The notes under the pieces were generated by a model. The model saw only the letters and a list, made by a program, of their open reading frames with translations. It was not told where the DNA came from and ran no database searches. DNA of 64,000 nt from RGIG3009 sp045653425 (GTDB taxonomy: Bacteria; Bacillota; Clostridia; Oscillospirales; Acutalibacteraceae). Below are positions 23,975 to 33,393 of this stretch, piece after piece. The translations under genes and the position numbers were made by a program. The stretch covers positions 19,919 through 83,918 of the forward strand of contig JAZOLU010000029.1 of assembly GCA_045653425.1 (NCBI GenBank). Direction: 5' to 3'. Positions within the stretch are counted from its first letter, which is position 1. Each line of letters opens with the position of its first letter.

Positions 23975-25177
23975 TTATCCGGTAATTTGCGACACCATAA
24001 TGTCTAAATACTGTTTCACCGTTTTGCTGTAATCGCGGGTTTCCATTGCCGTGCCAAACGCTTCCAGCGGGTCCCACGTGGTGTTAAGCACATTTGCCTG
24101 ACTCACGCCAAAGGCGTTTTGCTCCGCCAACGCTGCTAATGCTACATTCTGTTTTACCTTTTCGTTTGCGGCTGCATTGATATTGGAGGGACCCATAGCG
24201 CGTGTTTCAAAGCGCAACAATTGGTTTTGTTCGTTCGTAAGGTATTCTGCCAGTTTCATAGCTTCTTTGGGGTGTTTGGTGCGGGAGTTAACACCCATTA
24301 ATTTATAGCCGGCAAAACTCTTTAACTGTACCTGCTCACCGTTAAGCGTAAAGGTGGGCAGTTTGGTTGCAGCATAGTTGTTGCCCAGTTTTTCCTGAAT
24401 GGCCTCCGCTGTCCACGTGCCGGATATACCCGCGGCAATATTGGAGCCGATACCGCCGGTGAGTATGGCATCTTCACCGGTCATAAAGGCACTGTGAGCA
24501 CAAAATGCTTTTACGGCTTCGCCGGCGGCAATGCCTTTTTCATTGTTAAAATCACACGTCTGTTTGCCGTTTTCTACGCCTAACGTGCCTCCCGCACTCA
24601 GGAAAAATGATGCCACGTACCAGCCGTTGGAAACGTCCATCAGCACTTTTTTACCTTTGGCCTCGGCGGCATTCATTAGCCCATCCAACGTTTTTACGTC
24701 GTCAGCTGACAACACGTTTCTGTCGTAATACAGAAAATATCCGTTATCCGCCGTCATAGGATAGGCATACAGTTTATCATTCAGTGTAGCGGCCTTAACC
24801 GCCCCTTCCACGTGTTCTTTGGCAATGGTGTCCATATTGGGAGTAAGCTCATACAGTGCGCCCGCGTTTACCAAGTCACCCAACTGGTCATCAGGAAAAG
24901 CAAACACATCTGCGGCGGCATCGGGGTCCTCCATAATTTTGGTTTGGGTATCCTTTTCCCCCACTACGCCGAACGTGATATTGTAGTTCATACCGGTGTC
25001 TTGCTTTTTAAACGCTTCTACCATTGCTTTTAGCATTTCTTGGTCTTCTTGGGCACCCCACACCTTGAGGTTTACGGTTTCTGCCTCAATTGTGCCGTTT
25101 TCGCGGTTACACGCCGAAAAACACAGCAGCATAACACACACCAACAAAGCGGCACCGATTCGTTTCCATTGTTTCAT
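23975..25177 (-). CDS. malE: Maltodextrin-binding lipoprotein MalE
   Basis: A 400-residue extracellular solute-binding protein. The signal (basic start, then A-L-L-V-C-V-M-L-L-C-F-S-A-C) ends in a lipobox, so C22 should be lipidated. The mature protein opens with V-N-L-K-V-W-G-A-Q-E-D-Q-E-M-L and contains the D-V-F-A-F-P-D-D-Q-L-G-D-L and A-A-G-I-S-G-T-W segments typical of CUT1 sugar-binding proteins of the MalE type. It captures oligosaccharide and delivers it to MalFG. Start: ATG at 25177 with GGGGGAG upstream. A terminator separates it from the upstream phosphorylase gene. Confidence 0.9.
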   Translation of the reverse strand: MKQWKRIGAALLVCVMLLCFSACNRENGTIEAETVNLKVWGAQEDQEMLKAMVEAFKKQDTGMNYNITFGVVGEKDTQTKIMEDPDAAADVFAFPDDQLGDLVNAGALYELTPNMDTIAKEHVEGAVKAATLNDKLYAYPMTADNGYFLYYDRNVLSADDVKTLDGLMNAAEAKGKKVLMDVSNGWYVASFFLSAGGTLGVENGKQTCDFNNEKGIAAGEAVKAFCAHSAFMTGEDAILTGGIGSNIAAGISGTWTAEAIQEKLGNNYAATKLPTFTLNGEQVQLKSFAGYKLMGVNSRTKHPKEAMKLAEYLTNEQNQLLRFETRAMGPSNINAAANEKVKQNVALAALAEQNAFGVSQANVLNTTWDPLEAFGTAMETRDYSKTVKQYLDIMVSQITG

Positions 25178-25202
25178 TTGTTCTCCCCCGTTTCTTGTGT
25201 AA

Positions 25203-25235
25203 TAAAAAGGGAGCCGAAGCTTGTTCGGCTCCCTT
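25203..25235 (-). terminator. Terminator between malP and malE
   Basis: A perfect 12-bp stem (AAGGGAGCCGAA at 25207-25218 with its complement at 25224-25235) followed on the minus strand by TTTTTATT. It lies after the phosphorylase gene and only 26 bases before the malE start, leaving little room for a separate promoter, so it may act as a partial terminator inside one operon. Confidence 0.85.
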
Positions 25236-25270
25236 GCTAGTATGGGAGAGGTTTGTTGGTTTTATACTTG

Positions 25271-27598
25271 TTACACGCCCCAGATTTCAGTGGCATATTG
25301 CTTTATGGTGCGGTCGCTGGAAAACGTTCCCGCGTGGGCAATGTTAAGCAATCCCTTGCGAGCAAAGGTTTGCGTATCGCGATAGTCACGGTTTACCTGC
25401 GCACGTGCTTCGCAATACGAAGCAAAATCGTGTAACAGAAAATAATGGTCGGGTGCTTGCCAACTGGCACCCTCGGTTAGCGCCGTGTACAACTCACTAA
25501 ACATTCCGGTATCACCGTCATCAAACGAGCCGTCAATTAACGTGTCAACCACACGTTTAAGTCGCGGTTGGGCTTGCAACAACGCATCGGGGTCGTAATG
25601 CTCTCGCAGGGCATCCAACTCCTTAACCCGTGCCCCGAAAATATAGTTGTTTTCCTCGCCCGCTTGCTCCACAATTTCAATATTTGCACCGTCGTAAGTG
25701 CCAAGTGTAACGGCGCCGTTAAGCATAAATTTCATATTGCTCGTTCCCGATGCTTCTGTACCGGCGGTAGAAATTTGCTCCGATACATCGGCGGCGGGTA
25801 TTAACTTTTCGGCATACGATACGTTGTAATTGCTGATGAAAATGACCTGCATTTTATCGCATACATCGGGGTCGTTGTTAATTTTTGCGGCTATTTCGTT
25901 GATAAACTTAATAATCGCTTTGGCACGGAAATATCCCGGTGCGGCCTTGGCACCAAACACATACGCCGTGGGGGTAAAATGCGGTAAACGCCCGTCTTTT
26001 AATTCAAAATACGTGTCCAGCACCGCAAACGCATTGAGCAGTTGCCGTTTGTATTCATGCAGGCGTTTTATTTGCACGTCCAGCATAAAATCCTCCCGCA
26101 ATGCGATGCCCTCACGCTCGCGAATATACGCCGCCAGCCGTTGCTTATTGCGACGGCGAATATCACAGAAACGTTCCAGTACCGCGGGGTCATCGGCGTA
26201 AGGAGCTAATGCCGTTAGTGATTCGGCGTCTGTTAGCCAACGATTACCGATGGTATCGGTAATTAGCCGTGCCAATTCCGGATTGGCCAACGCCAACCAA
26301 CGCCGTTGGGTGACACCGTTGGTTTTGTTGGTAAACCGTTCCGGATATAGCGCATACCATTCCGACAACGCCGTGGTTTTTAACAGTTCGGTATGCAAAC
26401 GTGCCACGCCATTGGTGGAATGCGTTGCAAAAATCGCCAACCGCGCCATGTGAATACGCTCGCCGTCAATGATGGCGTATTGTTCGGGGTGTTCTATCCC
26501 TTTTTTGTTCAATTCGGCCATGAGCGCACGTTGAAGTTTTACCACAAAGCGATATACTTGCGGAATCACCGCGCGGAATAATTTAATATTCCATTTTTCC
26601 AGTGCTTCCGGCATAATGGTGTGGTTGGTGTACGCAAAGGTGCGCCGCACCAGGTCCAAGGCAGTATCAAACGGTACCCCCTCCTCGGTGAGCAGGCGTA
26701 GCAGTTCGGGGATTGCCACGGTGGGATGCGTATCGTTAAGTTGAATGGCATACGCATCCGGCAATTGCGAAAAATCATTGCCGAATTGGGCTTTGTAGCG
26801 ACGTAAAATATCCGCAAGCGAAGCGGCGGAAAAGAAATACTGCTGCTTTAAGCGCAGTTTTTTGCCGGCATCGGTATCGTCATTGGGATATAACACCGCG
26901 CTGATGCGTTCCGCTTTGTCGCGTTCACGCACGGCTTTATCATATTTTTGGTCGTTAAACAGAGTAAAATCAAACGGTGTTATTGCCTCGGCTTGCCACA
27001 AGCGCAAGGTGTTGACCGTATGTCCGCCGTATCCGATTACGGGACTGTCATACGGTACTGCCCACACGTCTCCGTCGGCAAATTTCACGCGGACGCGCTC
27101 GCTTTCACAGCGTACCGACCACGGGTCGCCAAACGCAGTCCAATCGTCCGTTTCCTCGCGCTGAAAGCCGTTTTCAAACGTTTGACGGAACAGTCCGTAA
27201 CGGTAGCGGATGCCGTAGCCGTCTAACGGGATATCGTGCGTGGCGGCCGAGTCTAAAAAGCACGCCGCTAACCGTCCCAAACCGCCGTTTCCCAATGCGA
27301 CATCTTCTATCTCCTCAAACACGGTTGTGCTTACACCGTGTTTTTCCAATAAAGCACGCGTTTTATCCAATAACCCTAAATTGAGTAGGTTGGATTCTAC
27401 CATACGCCCCATTAAAAATTCGGCAGAAAAGTACGCCGCACGCTTGCCGGTGGGCGGGGTTTTCCATTGGTCATACAGCGTTGCCATAGCCGCTTGAGAA
27501 ACCGCTTCGTACCACTGCTTTGCAGTTGCCTTTTCCGGCGTGGTGTGTGCATTCCATTGCAGCAGAGTGTGTACTGTTTGTTCAAAGTTTTCCTGCAT
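25271..27598 (-). CDS. Glycogen/maltodextrin phosphorylase
   Basis: A 775-residue GT35 phosphorylase, releasing glucose-1-phosphate from alpha-1,4-glucans. The PLP lysine lies in E-A-S-G-T-S-N-M-K-F-M-L-N-G-A. Other marks are G-N-G-G-L-G-R-L-A-A-C-F-L-D-S-A-A near residue 100, H-T-N-G-V-A and N-K-T-N-G-V-T-Q-R-R-W-L. Start: ATG at 27598 (M-Q-E-N-F) with AAAGGA upstream rather than the in-frame ATG at 27658 inside malQ. It overlaps the malQ stop by 17 bases, so the two are coupled. With MalQ and MalEFG it forms a maltodextrin catabolic locus. Confidence 0.93.
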   Translation of the reverse strand: MQENFEQTVHTLLQWNAHTTPEKATAKQWYEAVSQAAMATLYDQWKTPPTGKRAAYFSAEFLMGRMVESNLLNLGLLDKTRALLEKHGVSTTVFEEIEDVALGNGGLGRLAACFLDSAATHDIPLDGYGIRYRYGLFRQTFENGFQREETDDWTAFGDPWSVRCESERVRVKFADGDVWAVPYDSPVIGYGGHTVNTLRLWQAEAITPFDFTLFNDQKYDKAVRERDKAERISAVLYPNDDTDAGKKLRLKQQYFFSAASLADILRRYKAQFGNDFSQLPDAYAIQLNDTHPTVAIPELLRLLTEEGVPFDTALDLVRRTFAYTNHTIMPEALEKWNIKLFRAVIPQVYRFVVKLQRALMAELNKKGIEHPEQYAIIDGERIHMARLAIFATHSTNGVARLHTELLKTTALSEWYALYPERFTNKTNGVTQRRWLALANPELARLITDTIGNRWLTDAESLTALAPYADDPAVLERFCDIRRRNKQRLAAYIREREGIALREDFMLDVQIKRLHEYKRQLLNAFAVLDTYFELKDGRLPHFTPTAYVFGAKAAPGYFRAKAIIKFINEIAAKINNDPDVCDKMQVIFISNYNVSYAEKLIPAADVSEQISTAGTEASGTSNMKFMLNGAVTLGTYDGANIEIVEQAGEENNYIFGARVKELDALREHYDPDALLQAQPRLKRVVDTLIDGSFDDGDTGMFSELYTALTEGASWQAPDHYFLLHDFASYCEARAQVNRDYRDTQTFARKGLLNIAHAGTFSSDRTIKQYATEIWGV

Positions 27599-29087
27599 AC
27601 CCACTGTTCCTTTCTCTCCCGTAAATGTGTGCCAACTGCCGCAGTTCCGTGCTGACACATTCGGTCAGCTGCTCCGATTCCAGCCGCCATTGCCAGTTTC
27701 CCCCCAATGTGGCGGGGGTATTCATACGCGCACGGTTATCCAACTTCAAAATATCTTGCATTTGAAAAATTACCACATCCGCCACACTGCTATATGCCGC
27801 ACGCAACAACGCACGCGGGATATCCGCTACGCGCCGTACGCCCAAATAATCTAACATAAAGCGGCGAGTTGTGCCGCGCAAATGCCGACAATAGCCCACC
27901 ACCGTTTCGTTGTCGTGCGTGCCGCCGTATACCACGCAGTTTTGCGGATAGTGATGCGGCAAGTATTCATTTTCCGGTCCGCTGCCAAACGCGAATTGAA
28001 GCACCTTCATTCCGGGATAGCCGGTACGCCGAAGCAGCGTGCGCGCCGAGGGATGCAACACACCCAAATCTTCTGCCAAAATGCGAGTATTCCCGCGGGC
28101 AAGTTCAAAGGCATCGGTTAACGCCTTGCCGGGACCTTTGCGCCAAGTCCCGCCTGCTGCCGTGGCGCAGGAGGCGGGAATGGCAAAATAGCGCGCCAAA
28201 CCAATGAAATGGTCAATGCGTACCACATCATACAAACGCGAACACGCCGCCATACGGGCGCGCCACCACGCAAAGTTGTCCTGTAACATACGGTCATAAC
28301 GATACAGCGGATTGCCCCACAACTGGCCGTCTTTTGAAAAACAGTCCGGCGGTACGCCCGCTACCGCGGTAGGATGACCGGTTTCATCCAGTTCAAACAA
28401 GTCTCGGTGTACCCAAACATCGGCACTGTCGTGCGAAACATAAATGGGAATATCACCAATGAGTAAAATGCCACGCACATTGGCATATTCTTTTAGTTCA
28501 CGCCATTGTCGAAAAAACCAATATTGGCAGCATTTCCAAAACCGAATCTCTTGTGCGTGCTCACGGCAAAAATCCAGCAACGCCGAGGGCTCACGGTCGC
28601 GCAAAGACGCTTCCCAGCGTGTCCATTCACGTTCACCGAAATGACCTTTTACCGTCATATACACGGCATAATCGTCCAACCACGACGATTCCTCACGGCA
28701 AAACGCCGCAAAATCCGCTTGGTCCGTAAACCGTGCCGCCGCCTTGCGCAACACGGCAAATCGGGAAAGGTACAGTTGTTCGTACGGAATAACCTCTGAC
28801 GATACTTGCGCCGCCGCTAATTCGTCGTCGGTCAGCAATCCTTGAGCCGCCAAACGCTCTAAATCCACAAAATACGGGTTGCCGGCAAACGCAGAAAAGG
28901 ATTGATAAGGGCTATCGCCGTAACCGGTGGGACCCACCGGCAACACCTGCCAGTATGTTTGCCCGCTATTGTGCAAAAAATCCATAAAGCGGAATGCCGC
29001 ATCCCCCAACGAGCCAATTCCGTACGGCGAAGGTAGGCTGCCTATCGGCAACAAAATCCCCGCACCACGCGGCAAACGCGTTTGCAT
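27582..29087 (-). CDS. malQ: 4-alpha-glucanotransferase (amylomaltase)
   Basis: A 501-residue GH77 enzyme that rearranges maltodextrins into longer chains for the phosphorylase plus glucose. Conserved blocks: R-G-A-G-I-L-L-P-I-G-S-L-P-S-P-Y-G-I-G-S at the start, V-R-I-D-H-F-I-G-L-A-R-Y containing the nucleophile Asp, A-E-D-L-G containing the acid/base Glu, and G-G-T-H-D-N-E with the third acidic residue. The start is ambiguous between ATGs at 29093 and 29087; the latter has the better spacing from GAGAAAGG. It precedes the phosphorylase gene. Confidence 0.92.
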   Translation of the reverse strand: MQTRLPRGAGILLPIGSLPSPYGIGSLGDAAFRFMDFLHNSGQTYWQVLPVGPTGYGDSPYQSFSAFAGNPYFVDLERLAAQGLLTDDELAAAQVSSEVIPYEQLYLSRFAVLRKAAARFTDQADFAAFCREESSWLDDYAVYMTVKGHFGEREWTRWEASLRDREPSALLDFCREHAQEIRFWKCCQYWFFRQWRELKEYANVRGILLIGDIPIYVSHDSADVWVHRDLFELDETGHPTAVAGVPPDCFSKDGQLWGNPLYRYDRMLQDNFAWWRARMAACSRLYDVVRIDHFIGLARYFAIPASCATAAGGTWRKGPGKALTDAFELARGNTRILAEDLGVLHPSARTLLRRTGYPGMKVLQFAFGSGPENEYLPHHYPQNCVVYGGTHDNETVVGYCRHLRGTTRRFMLDYLGVRRVADIPRALLRAAYSSVADVVIFQMQDILKLDNRARMNTPATLGGNWQWRLESEQLTECVSTELRQLAHIYGRERNSGYAGKL

Positions 29088-29124
29088 AGTCATCACCCTT
29101 TCTCCAGTAGTATGCCAAGAAAAA

Positions 29125-29152
29125 GAAAAAATAACGGGAGTAATCCCGTTAT
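29125..29152 (-). terminator. Terminator of the gtrA-to-SDR gene run
   Basis: ATAACGGGA/TCCCGTTAT stem (29131-29152) followed on the minus strand by TTTTTTC. The stem overlaps the stop codon of the SDR gene. Confidence 0.85.
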
Positions 29153-29880
29153 GTTATAAATCCACCATTTACGCCCAAAACTTGACCGGTAATGAACGAG
29201 GCATGGTCGGATGCCAAAAACAACAACGCTTGTGCCACTTCCTCCGGTGTTCCCAAGCGACCAAGCGGCGTTTCCTCCGCCAATGCCACACGCGTTTCTT
29301 CATCCAAAGTGGCGCACATAGCCGTGTCAATCACACCGGGTGACACGCAGTTTACGGTAATACCTGAGGGGCCCAGTTCTTTAGCCAACGCTTTGGTAAA
29401 CCCAATTAACCCCGCCTTGGCGGCAGAATACGCCACCTCACACGAAGCACCGACCTCGCCCCACATAGACGAAACGGTAAGAATACGCCCGCTTTGACGG
29501 CGCACCATGGCCGGTATTGCGGCACGGCAACAGTGATAGGCACCGTCCAAATGCACGCTCATTAAGGCGCGCCATTCCTCCGGTGTTGTATCGGTTAGTA
29601 ACGCTTGTTTGGCTACGCCCGCGTTGTGAATAAGAACATCCAACCGACCACAACGAGATATGACCGTATCTACCATAGCTGCAACTTGGGAAGAGTTAGC
29701 CACATCCGCACACACGGTAAATGCCTCGCCGCCCGCGGCGGTAATAGCGTTTACCACCGCTTCGGCACCGGCACGGTCTTTGCGGTAATTTACCGCCACC
29801 GTGTAATTGTTCTGCGCAAATAACTGCGCCGCCGCCGCACCAATGCCGCGAGAAGCACCTGTAATGAGAACCGTTTTCAT
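29149..29880 (-). CDS. SDR-family oxidoreductase (FabG-like)
   Basis: A 243-residue short-chain dehydrogenase/reductase. The N-terminal T-G-A-S-R-G-I-G loop binds NADP(H), N-A-G-V lies near residue 90, and the catalytic Ser and Y-x-x-x-K are in S-S-M-W-G...Y-S-A-A-K. The C-terminal G-Q-V-L-G-V-N-G-G-F is typical of FabG, which reduces 3-oxoacyl-ACP in fatty acid synthesis. No other fatty acid genes lie nearby, so a different carbonyl substrate is possible. It starts 3 bases after the dCMP deaminase stop. Confidence 0.83.
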   Translation of the reverse strand: MKTVLITGASRGIGAAAAQLFAQNNYTVAVNYRKDRAGAEAVVNAITAAGGEAFTVCADVANSSQVAAMVDTVISRCGRLDVLIHNAGVAKQALLTDTTPEEWRALMSVHLDGAYHCCRAAIPAMVRRQSGRILTVSSMWGEVGASCEVAYSAAKAGLIGFTKALAKELGPSGITVNCVSPGVIDTAMCATLDEETRVALAEETPLGRLGTPEEVAQALLFLASDHASFITGQVLGVNGGFIT

Positions 29881-29883
29881 ACC

Positions 29884-30363
29884 TTACAACTCCAACATTA
29901 CCGACTTTTCTCCCGCAGAAAATGCGCGGTAGGTCACGCCGGTCATATCAAACATACGCTTGGAAGCAATCACCGAATCGGTGTCCGCGTACTTATCTTG
30001 CAGATAAATTACCTCGCGAATGCCCGATTGAATAATGGCTTTGGCGCACTCGTTGCAAGGAAACAGTGTGGTGTAAACCTTGGAACCCGCCAGCCCCGAA
30101 CGCCCGTGGTTCAAAATGGCGTTGAGTTCCGCGTGGCATACAAACAGATACTTGGTATCCAGCGGTGCACCGTCCCGTGCCCAAGGCATATCGTCGTCGG
30201 AACAACCAATGGGCATACCATTGTATCCCACCGACAGAATTTTATTATCCTGACCCACAATGCAAGCCCCCACCTGCGTTCCGGGGTCCTTGCTACGCTG
30301 AGCAGATAACAATGCCACGCCCATAAAATACTCGTCCCACGACAAATAGTTTTCCCGTTTCAT
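29884..30363 (-). CDS. dCMP deaminase family protein (ComEB-like)
   Basis: A 159-residue cytidine/deoxycytidylate deaminase-fold protein. The zinc site is H-A-E-L-N-A-I-L-N (His and catalytic Glu) with P-C-N-E-C supplying the two cysteines. dCMP deaminase makes dUMP for thymidylate synthesis; the Bacillus homologue ComEB lies in a competence operon. Here it overlaps the mutY stop by 4 bases and precedes an SDR gene. Start: ATG at 30363 with AGGAGG upstream. Confidence 0.9.
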   Translation of the reverse strand: MKRENYLSWDEYFMGVALLSAQRSKDPGTQVGACIVGQDNKILSVGYNGMPIGCSDDDMPWARDGAPLDTKYLFVCHAELNAILNHGRSGLAGSKVYTTLFPCNECAKAIIQSGIREVIYLQDKYADTDSVIASKRMFDMTGVTYRAFSAGEKSVMLEL

Positions 30364-31442
30364 TCCACTTCCTCCTCTTTTTTGAGCAACGCCGGCAATG
30401 CGGCGGTATACGTACGAAACGCGGTTGGCAACGCATATTGTGATAATTGCGCTGCCGTTACCAAAACATACCCATCTTTTGCGGCGAAGGGGATTGCCTT
30501 AACAAGCAAGCCGCTGAGCTGCCATTCTACGTGCGAGAACACGTGACGCCCCGCTGAAATCGGCTGCGTTTCTAGTGCGGTGATGCCTTGCGATTTCAAA
30601 AAATCTTGCACGCTCTCATCCGTAAGCAGATTGGGTAATTCCCACATCCCGCCCAGTAAGCCCCGCGGTGCACGCCGATGTAATAACACCTTTGGTTCGG
30701 CGCCCTGCACGACCACCACCAATACCGTGCGTTGTTCCACACGGCGTGCTTTGGGTGTGGAACGTGTGGGCAGTTCGCGCGCACGTTCCGTTCCGGCAAC
30801 GGCGCAATAGGCGCGTACCGGACAAATCGCACATTTGGGTTGAGTGTTGGGTAAACAAATTGTCTCCCCCAGTTCCATTAACCCTTGGTTAAATGCACCG
30901 GGTTCCTCGGCAGGTACCAGCCGCCGTACCAGCTCGGTGAGTTCTCGGCGCGGGCAGGTTTGCATTACGTCGCGGTCATCGTTGGTTAAACGCGCCATTA
31001 CGCGCAGTACGTTGCCGTCCACGGCGGCGGCACGCTTTCCAAAAGCGATGGAAGCAATGGCACCCGCGGTGTATTCCCCAATACCGGGCAATGTGAGCAA
31101 TTCCTCATACGTGGAGGGCAGTTCGCCGCCGTAATCCCGCATAACTGCTTGCGCCGCCTTTTGCAGGTTACGAACACGGCTGTAATAACCCAAACCCTCC
31201 CACAATTTCAGCAACGTATCCTCCGATGCCTCTGCTAAATCCCACACAGTGGGTAACGCCGCCATAAATCGTTCAAAATACGGGAGCACCGCCTCAATAC
31301 GGGTTTGTTGCAGCATAATTTCTGAAACCCATACCCGATACGGTGTGAGGTGTTCCCGCCACGGAAACGCCCGCTCGTGCGCCGTATACCACTGCACCAA
31401 CGGTTGCGCCAGCCCCTCAATTGCTTTTACGCTTTCAGCCAT
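30360..31442 (-). CDS. mutY: A/G-specific adenine DNA glycosylase
   Basis: A 360-residue MutY, which removes adenine mispaired with 8-oxoguanine. It has the helix-hairpin-helix L-P-G-I-G-E-Y-T-A-G-A-I with the catalytic region V-D-G-N-V-L-R-V-M-A-R, a C-terminal [4Fe-4S] ligand set (C-L-P-N-T-Q-P-K-C-A-I-C-P-V-R-A-Y-C) and a NUDIX-like 8-oxoG recognition domain from ~235. Start: ATG at 31442 with GGAGG about 10 bases upstream, giving a 16-base overlap with the ArsC-like gene; an in-frame ATG at 31463 lacks a ribosome site. Confidence 0.92.
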   Translation of the reverse strand: MAESVKAIEGLAQPLVQWYTAHERAFPWREHLTPYRVWVSEIMLQQTRIEAVLPYFERFMAALPTVWDLAEASEDTLLKLWEGLGYYSRVRNLQKAAQAVMRDYGGELPSTYEELLTLPGIGEYTAGAIASIAFGKRAAAVDGNVLRVMARLTNDDRDVMQTCPRRELTELVRRLVPAEEPGAFNQGLMELGETICLPNTQPKCAICPVRAYCAVAGTERARELPTRSTPKARRVEQRTVLVVVVQGAEPKVLLHRRAPRGLLGGMWELPNLLTDESVQDFLKSQGITALETQPISAGRHVFSHVEWQLSGLLVKAIPFAAKDGYVLVTAAQLSQYALPTAFRTYTAALPALLKKEEEVE

Positions 31443-31768
31443 TGTTCCCAAACCTCCGGACAATATCCCACGGTGGCCTGTTTGCCGTTGCGCACAATGG
31501 GCGTGCGCAAAGCTTTGGGGGTTTCTAATAATTTTTCTCTTTTATCAGCATCGTATGCCAAATAGCGAATGACCGTGGCTTCACCGGATTTGGGGTCCAC
31601 CAACGCATCCACACCGCCCACGGCGGCGCACACGCTTTCCAGTTCGCGGCGGCTGATGCCGTATTTGTCCACTTCCACACGTTGCACCGTTACGCGGCGT
31701 TCCTTGAAAAAACGCTCCGCTTTTTTGGTGTCAAAACACTTGGAACGGCCGAAAATTTGAATTCCCAT
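31427..31768 (-). CDS. ArsC/Spx-family protein
   Basis: A 113-residue thioredoxin-fold protein of the ArsC/Spx/YffB family. The N-terminal active-site region is G-R-S-K-C-F-D-T-K-K-A-E-R-F-F-K-E-R, with a single cysteine rather than the C-x-x-C of Spx, followed by a P-I-V-R-N-G-K-Q-A-T-V-G-Y segment with the cis-Pro-like motif. Members are arsenate reductases, Spx regulators or of unknown role; one cysteine and no arsenic genes leave the function open. It lies between prfC and mutY in a compact run. Confidence 0.75.
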   Translation of the reverse strand: MGIQIFGRSKCFDTKKAERFFKERRVTVQRVEVDKYGISRRELESVCAAVGGVDALVDPKSGEATVIRYLAYDADKREKLLETPKALRTPIVRNGKQATVGYCPEVWEQWLKA

Positions 31769-31777
31769 AGTCTCCCC

Positions 31778-33364
31778 TTACGTTCTGCTGAACTCTTGCA
31801 GTTCCAATCCCTTATTGTGGTCCAGCGCCCATTGAATGTTCCAACTGCTGGTAAACAAGAGCAACGGATTCCCGTGCAAATCCTGAACACGGCGGGTGTC
31901 AGATGTTAAGTCTAACGCCTTTACATCTACATTTTCGCCCACAATCCACCGAATGTACTGATACGGCAGACCTTCCATAATAACATCTACACCGTATTCA
32001 TTTTTCAAACGGTATTCCAACACGTCAAATTGCAACGTTCCTACCACGCCGACGATAACTTCTTCCATACCACCGCCCAGTTCTTGAAATATCTGAATAG
32101 CACCCTCTTGCGCAATTTGGGATGTTCCCTTAATGAACTGTTTGCGCTTCATCGTATCTTTTTGCCGTACCAAGCGGAAATGCTCCGGTGCGAAGGTGGG
32201 AATTCCCTCAAATTTTAACTTTTTACCGCCGGCGCACACAGTATCGCCAATGGAAAATACGCCGGGGTCAAATACACCGATAATATCGCCGGCGTACGCC
32301 TCTTCCACAATTTCACGGTCCTGTGCCATCATTTGTTGCGGCTGGGACAATTTGGTGTTGCGCCCGCCCTGAACGTGAAATACTTCCTGACCTTTTTGGA
32401 ACCGACCGGAGCAAATGCGCATAAAAGCGATGCGGTCGCGGTGGGCTTTGTTCATATTCGCTTGAATTTTGAACACAAATGCCGAAAATGCCTCGTCAAA
32501 CGGGTTAACTTCTCCCTCCGTGCAACGGCGCGGCAACGGCGGTGTGGTCATACGCAAAAAGTTTTCCAAAAACGGTTGAACGCCGAAATTTGTTAACGCC
32601 GAACCAAAAAACACCGGTGACAGTTTTCCGCAACGTACCTTTTCCAAATCGAATTCGCCGCCCGCACCGTCCAACAATTCGCGGTCGTCCATTAACGTTT
32701 GGTACAGTTCATCACCCAGCAACCCTTGCAAAGCGGGGTCGTCCATATCGGTCACCTTAGCATCCGCCGCGTGACCGATACCGTTGTATTCAAACGATAA
32801 CACCCGATTGTTATCACGCTCATACACGCCCTTAAAATCCCGACCCGAACCAATGGGCCAGTTAACGGGATATGTTTGAATACCCAGCACGTTTTCAATA
32901 TCAGCCATCAGTTCATACGGGTCGCGCGCGTCGCGGTCCATCTTGTTGATGAACGTGAACACGGGGATATCCCGCATCATACACACCTTAAACAATTTAA
33001 CGGTTTGCTTTTCCACACCTTTGGAAGCATCTATCACCATCACGGCAGAATCCGCCGCCATTAGGGTGCGGTACGTATCCTCTGAAAAGTCTTGGTGACC
33101 GGGCGTATCCAAAATGTTCACACAGTAGCCGTCGTATTCAAACTGCAAAACCGAGGACGTTACCGAAATACCACGTTGTTTTTCAATCTCCATCCAGTCG
33201 GATACCGCGTGCTTCATTGATTTTTTGCCCTTAACCATACCGGCAGAAGCAATGGCTCCGCCGTACAGCAGGAATTTTTCAGTTAAGGTGGTTTTACCGG
33301 CGTCCGGATGCGAGATAATGGCAAAGGTACGCCGCCGTTCAATTTCGTTGTTAAAATTCGCCAC
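31778..33364 (-). CDS. prfC: Peptide chain release factor 3
   Basis: A 528-residue translational GTPase. The P-loop is S-H-P-D-A-G-K-T-T-L, the switch region follows as Q-R-G-I-S-V-T-S-S-V, G3 is D-T-P-G-H-Q-D-F and G4 is N-K-M-D. The D-T-P-G-H-Q-D-F-S-E-D-T-Y-R-T-L stretch and C-terminal domain are those of RF3, which recycles RF1/RF2 from the ribosome, rather than EF-G. Start is GTG at 33364 with GGAGGAACACCC. It lies 9 bases upstream of the ArsC/Spx-like gene. Confidence 0.93.
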   Translation of the reverse strand: MANFNNEIERRRTFAIISHPDAGKTTLTEKFLLYGGAIASAGMVKGKKSMKHAVSDWMEIEKQRGISVTSSVLQFEYDGYCVNILDTPGHQDFSEDTYRTLMAADSAVMVIDASKGVEKQTVKLFKVCMMRDIPVFTFINKMDRDARDPYELMADIENVLGIQTYPVNWPIGSGRDFKGVYERDNNRVLSFEYNGIGHAADAKVTDMDDPALQGLLGDELYQTLMDDRELLDGAGGEFDLEKVRCGKLSPVFFGSALTNFGVQPFLENFLRMTTPPLPRRCTEGEVNPFDEAFSAFVFKIQANMNKAHRDRIAFMRICSGRFQKGQEVFHVQGGRNTKLSQPQQMMAQDREIVEEAYAGDIIGVFDPGVFSIGDTVCAGGKKLKFEGIPTFAPEHFRLVRQKDTMKRKQFIKGTSQIAQEGAIQIFQELGGGMEEVIVGVVGTLQFDVLEYRLKNEYGVDVIMEGLPYQYIRWIVGENVDVKALDLTSDTRRVQDLHGNPLLLFTSSWNIQWALDHNKGLELQEFSRT

Positions 33365-33393
33365 GGGTGTTCCTCCAAAGATAATAAATTACA

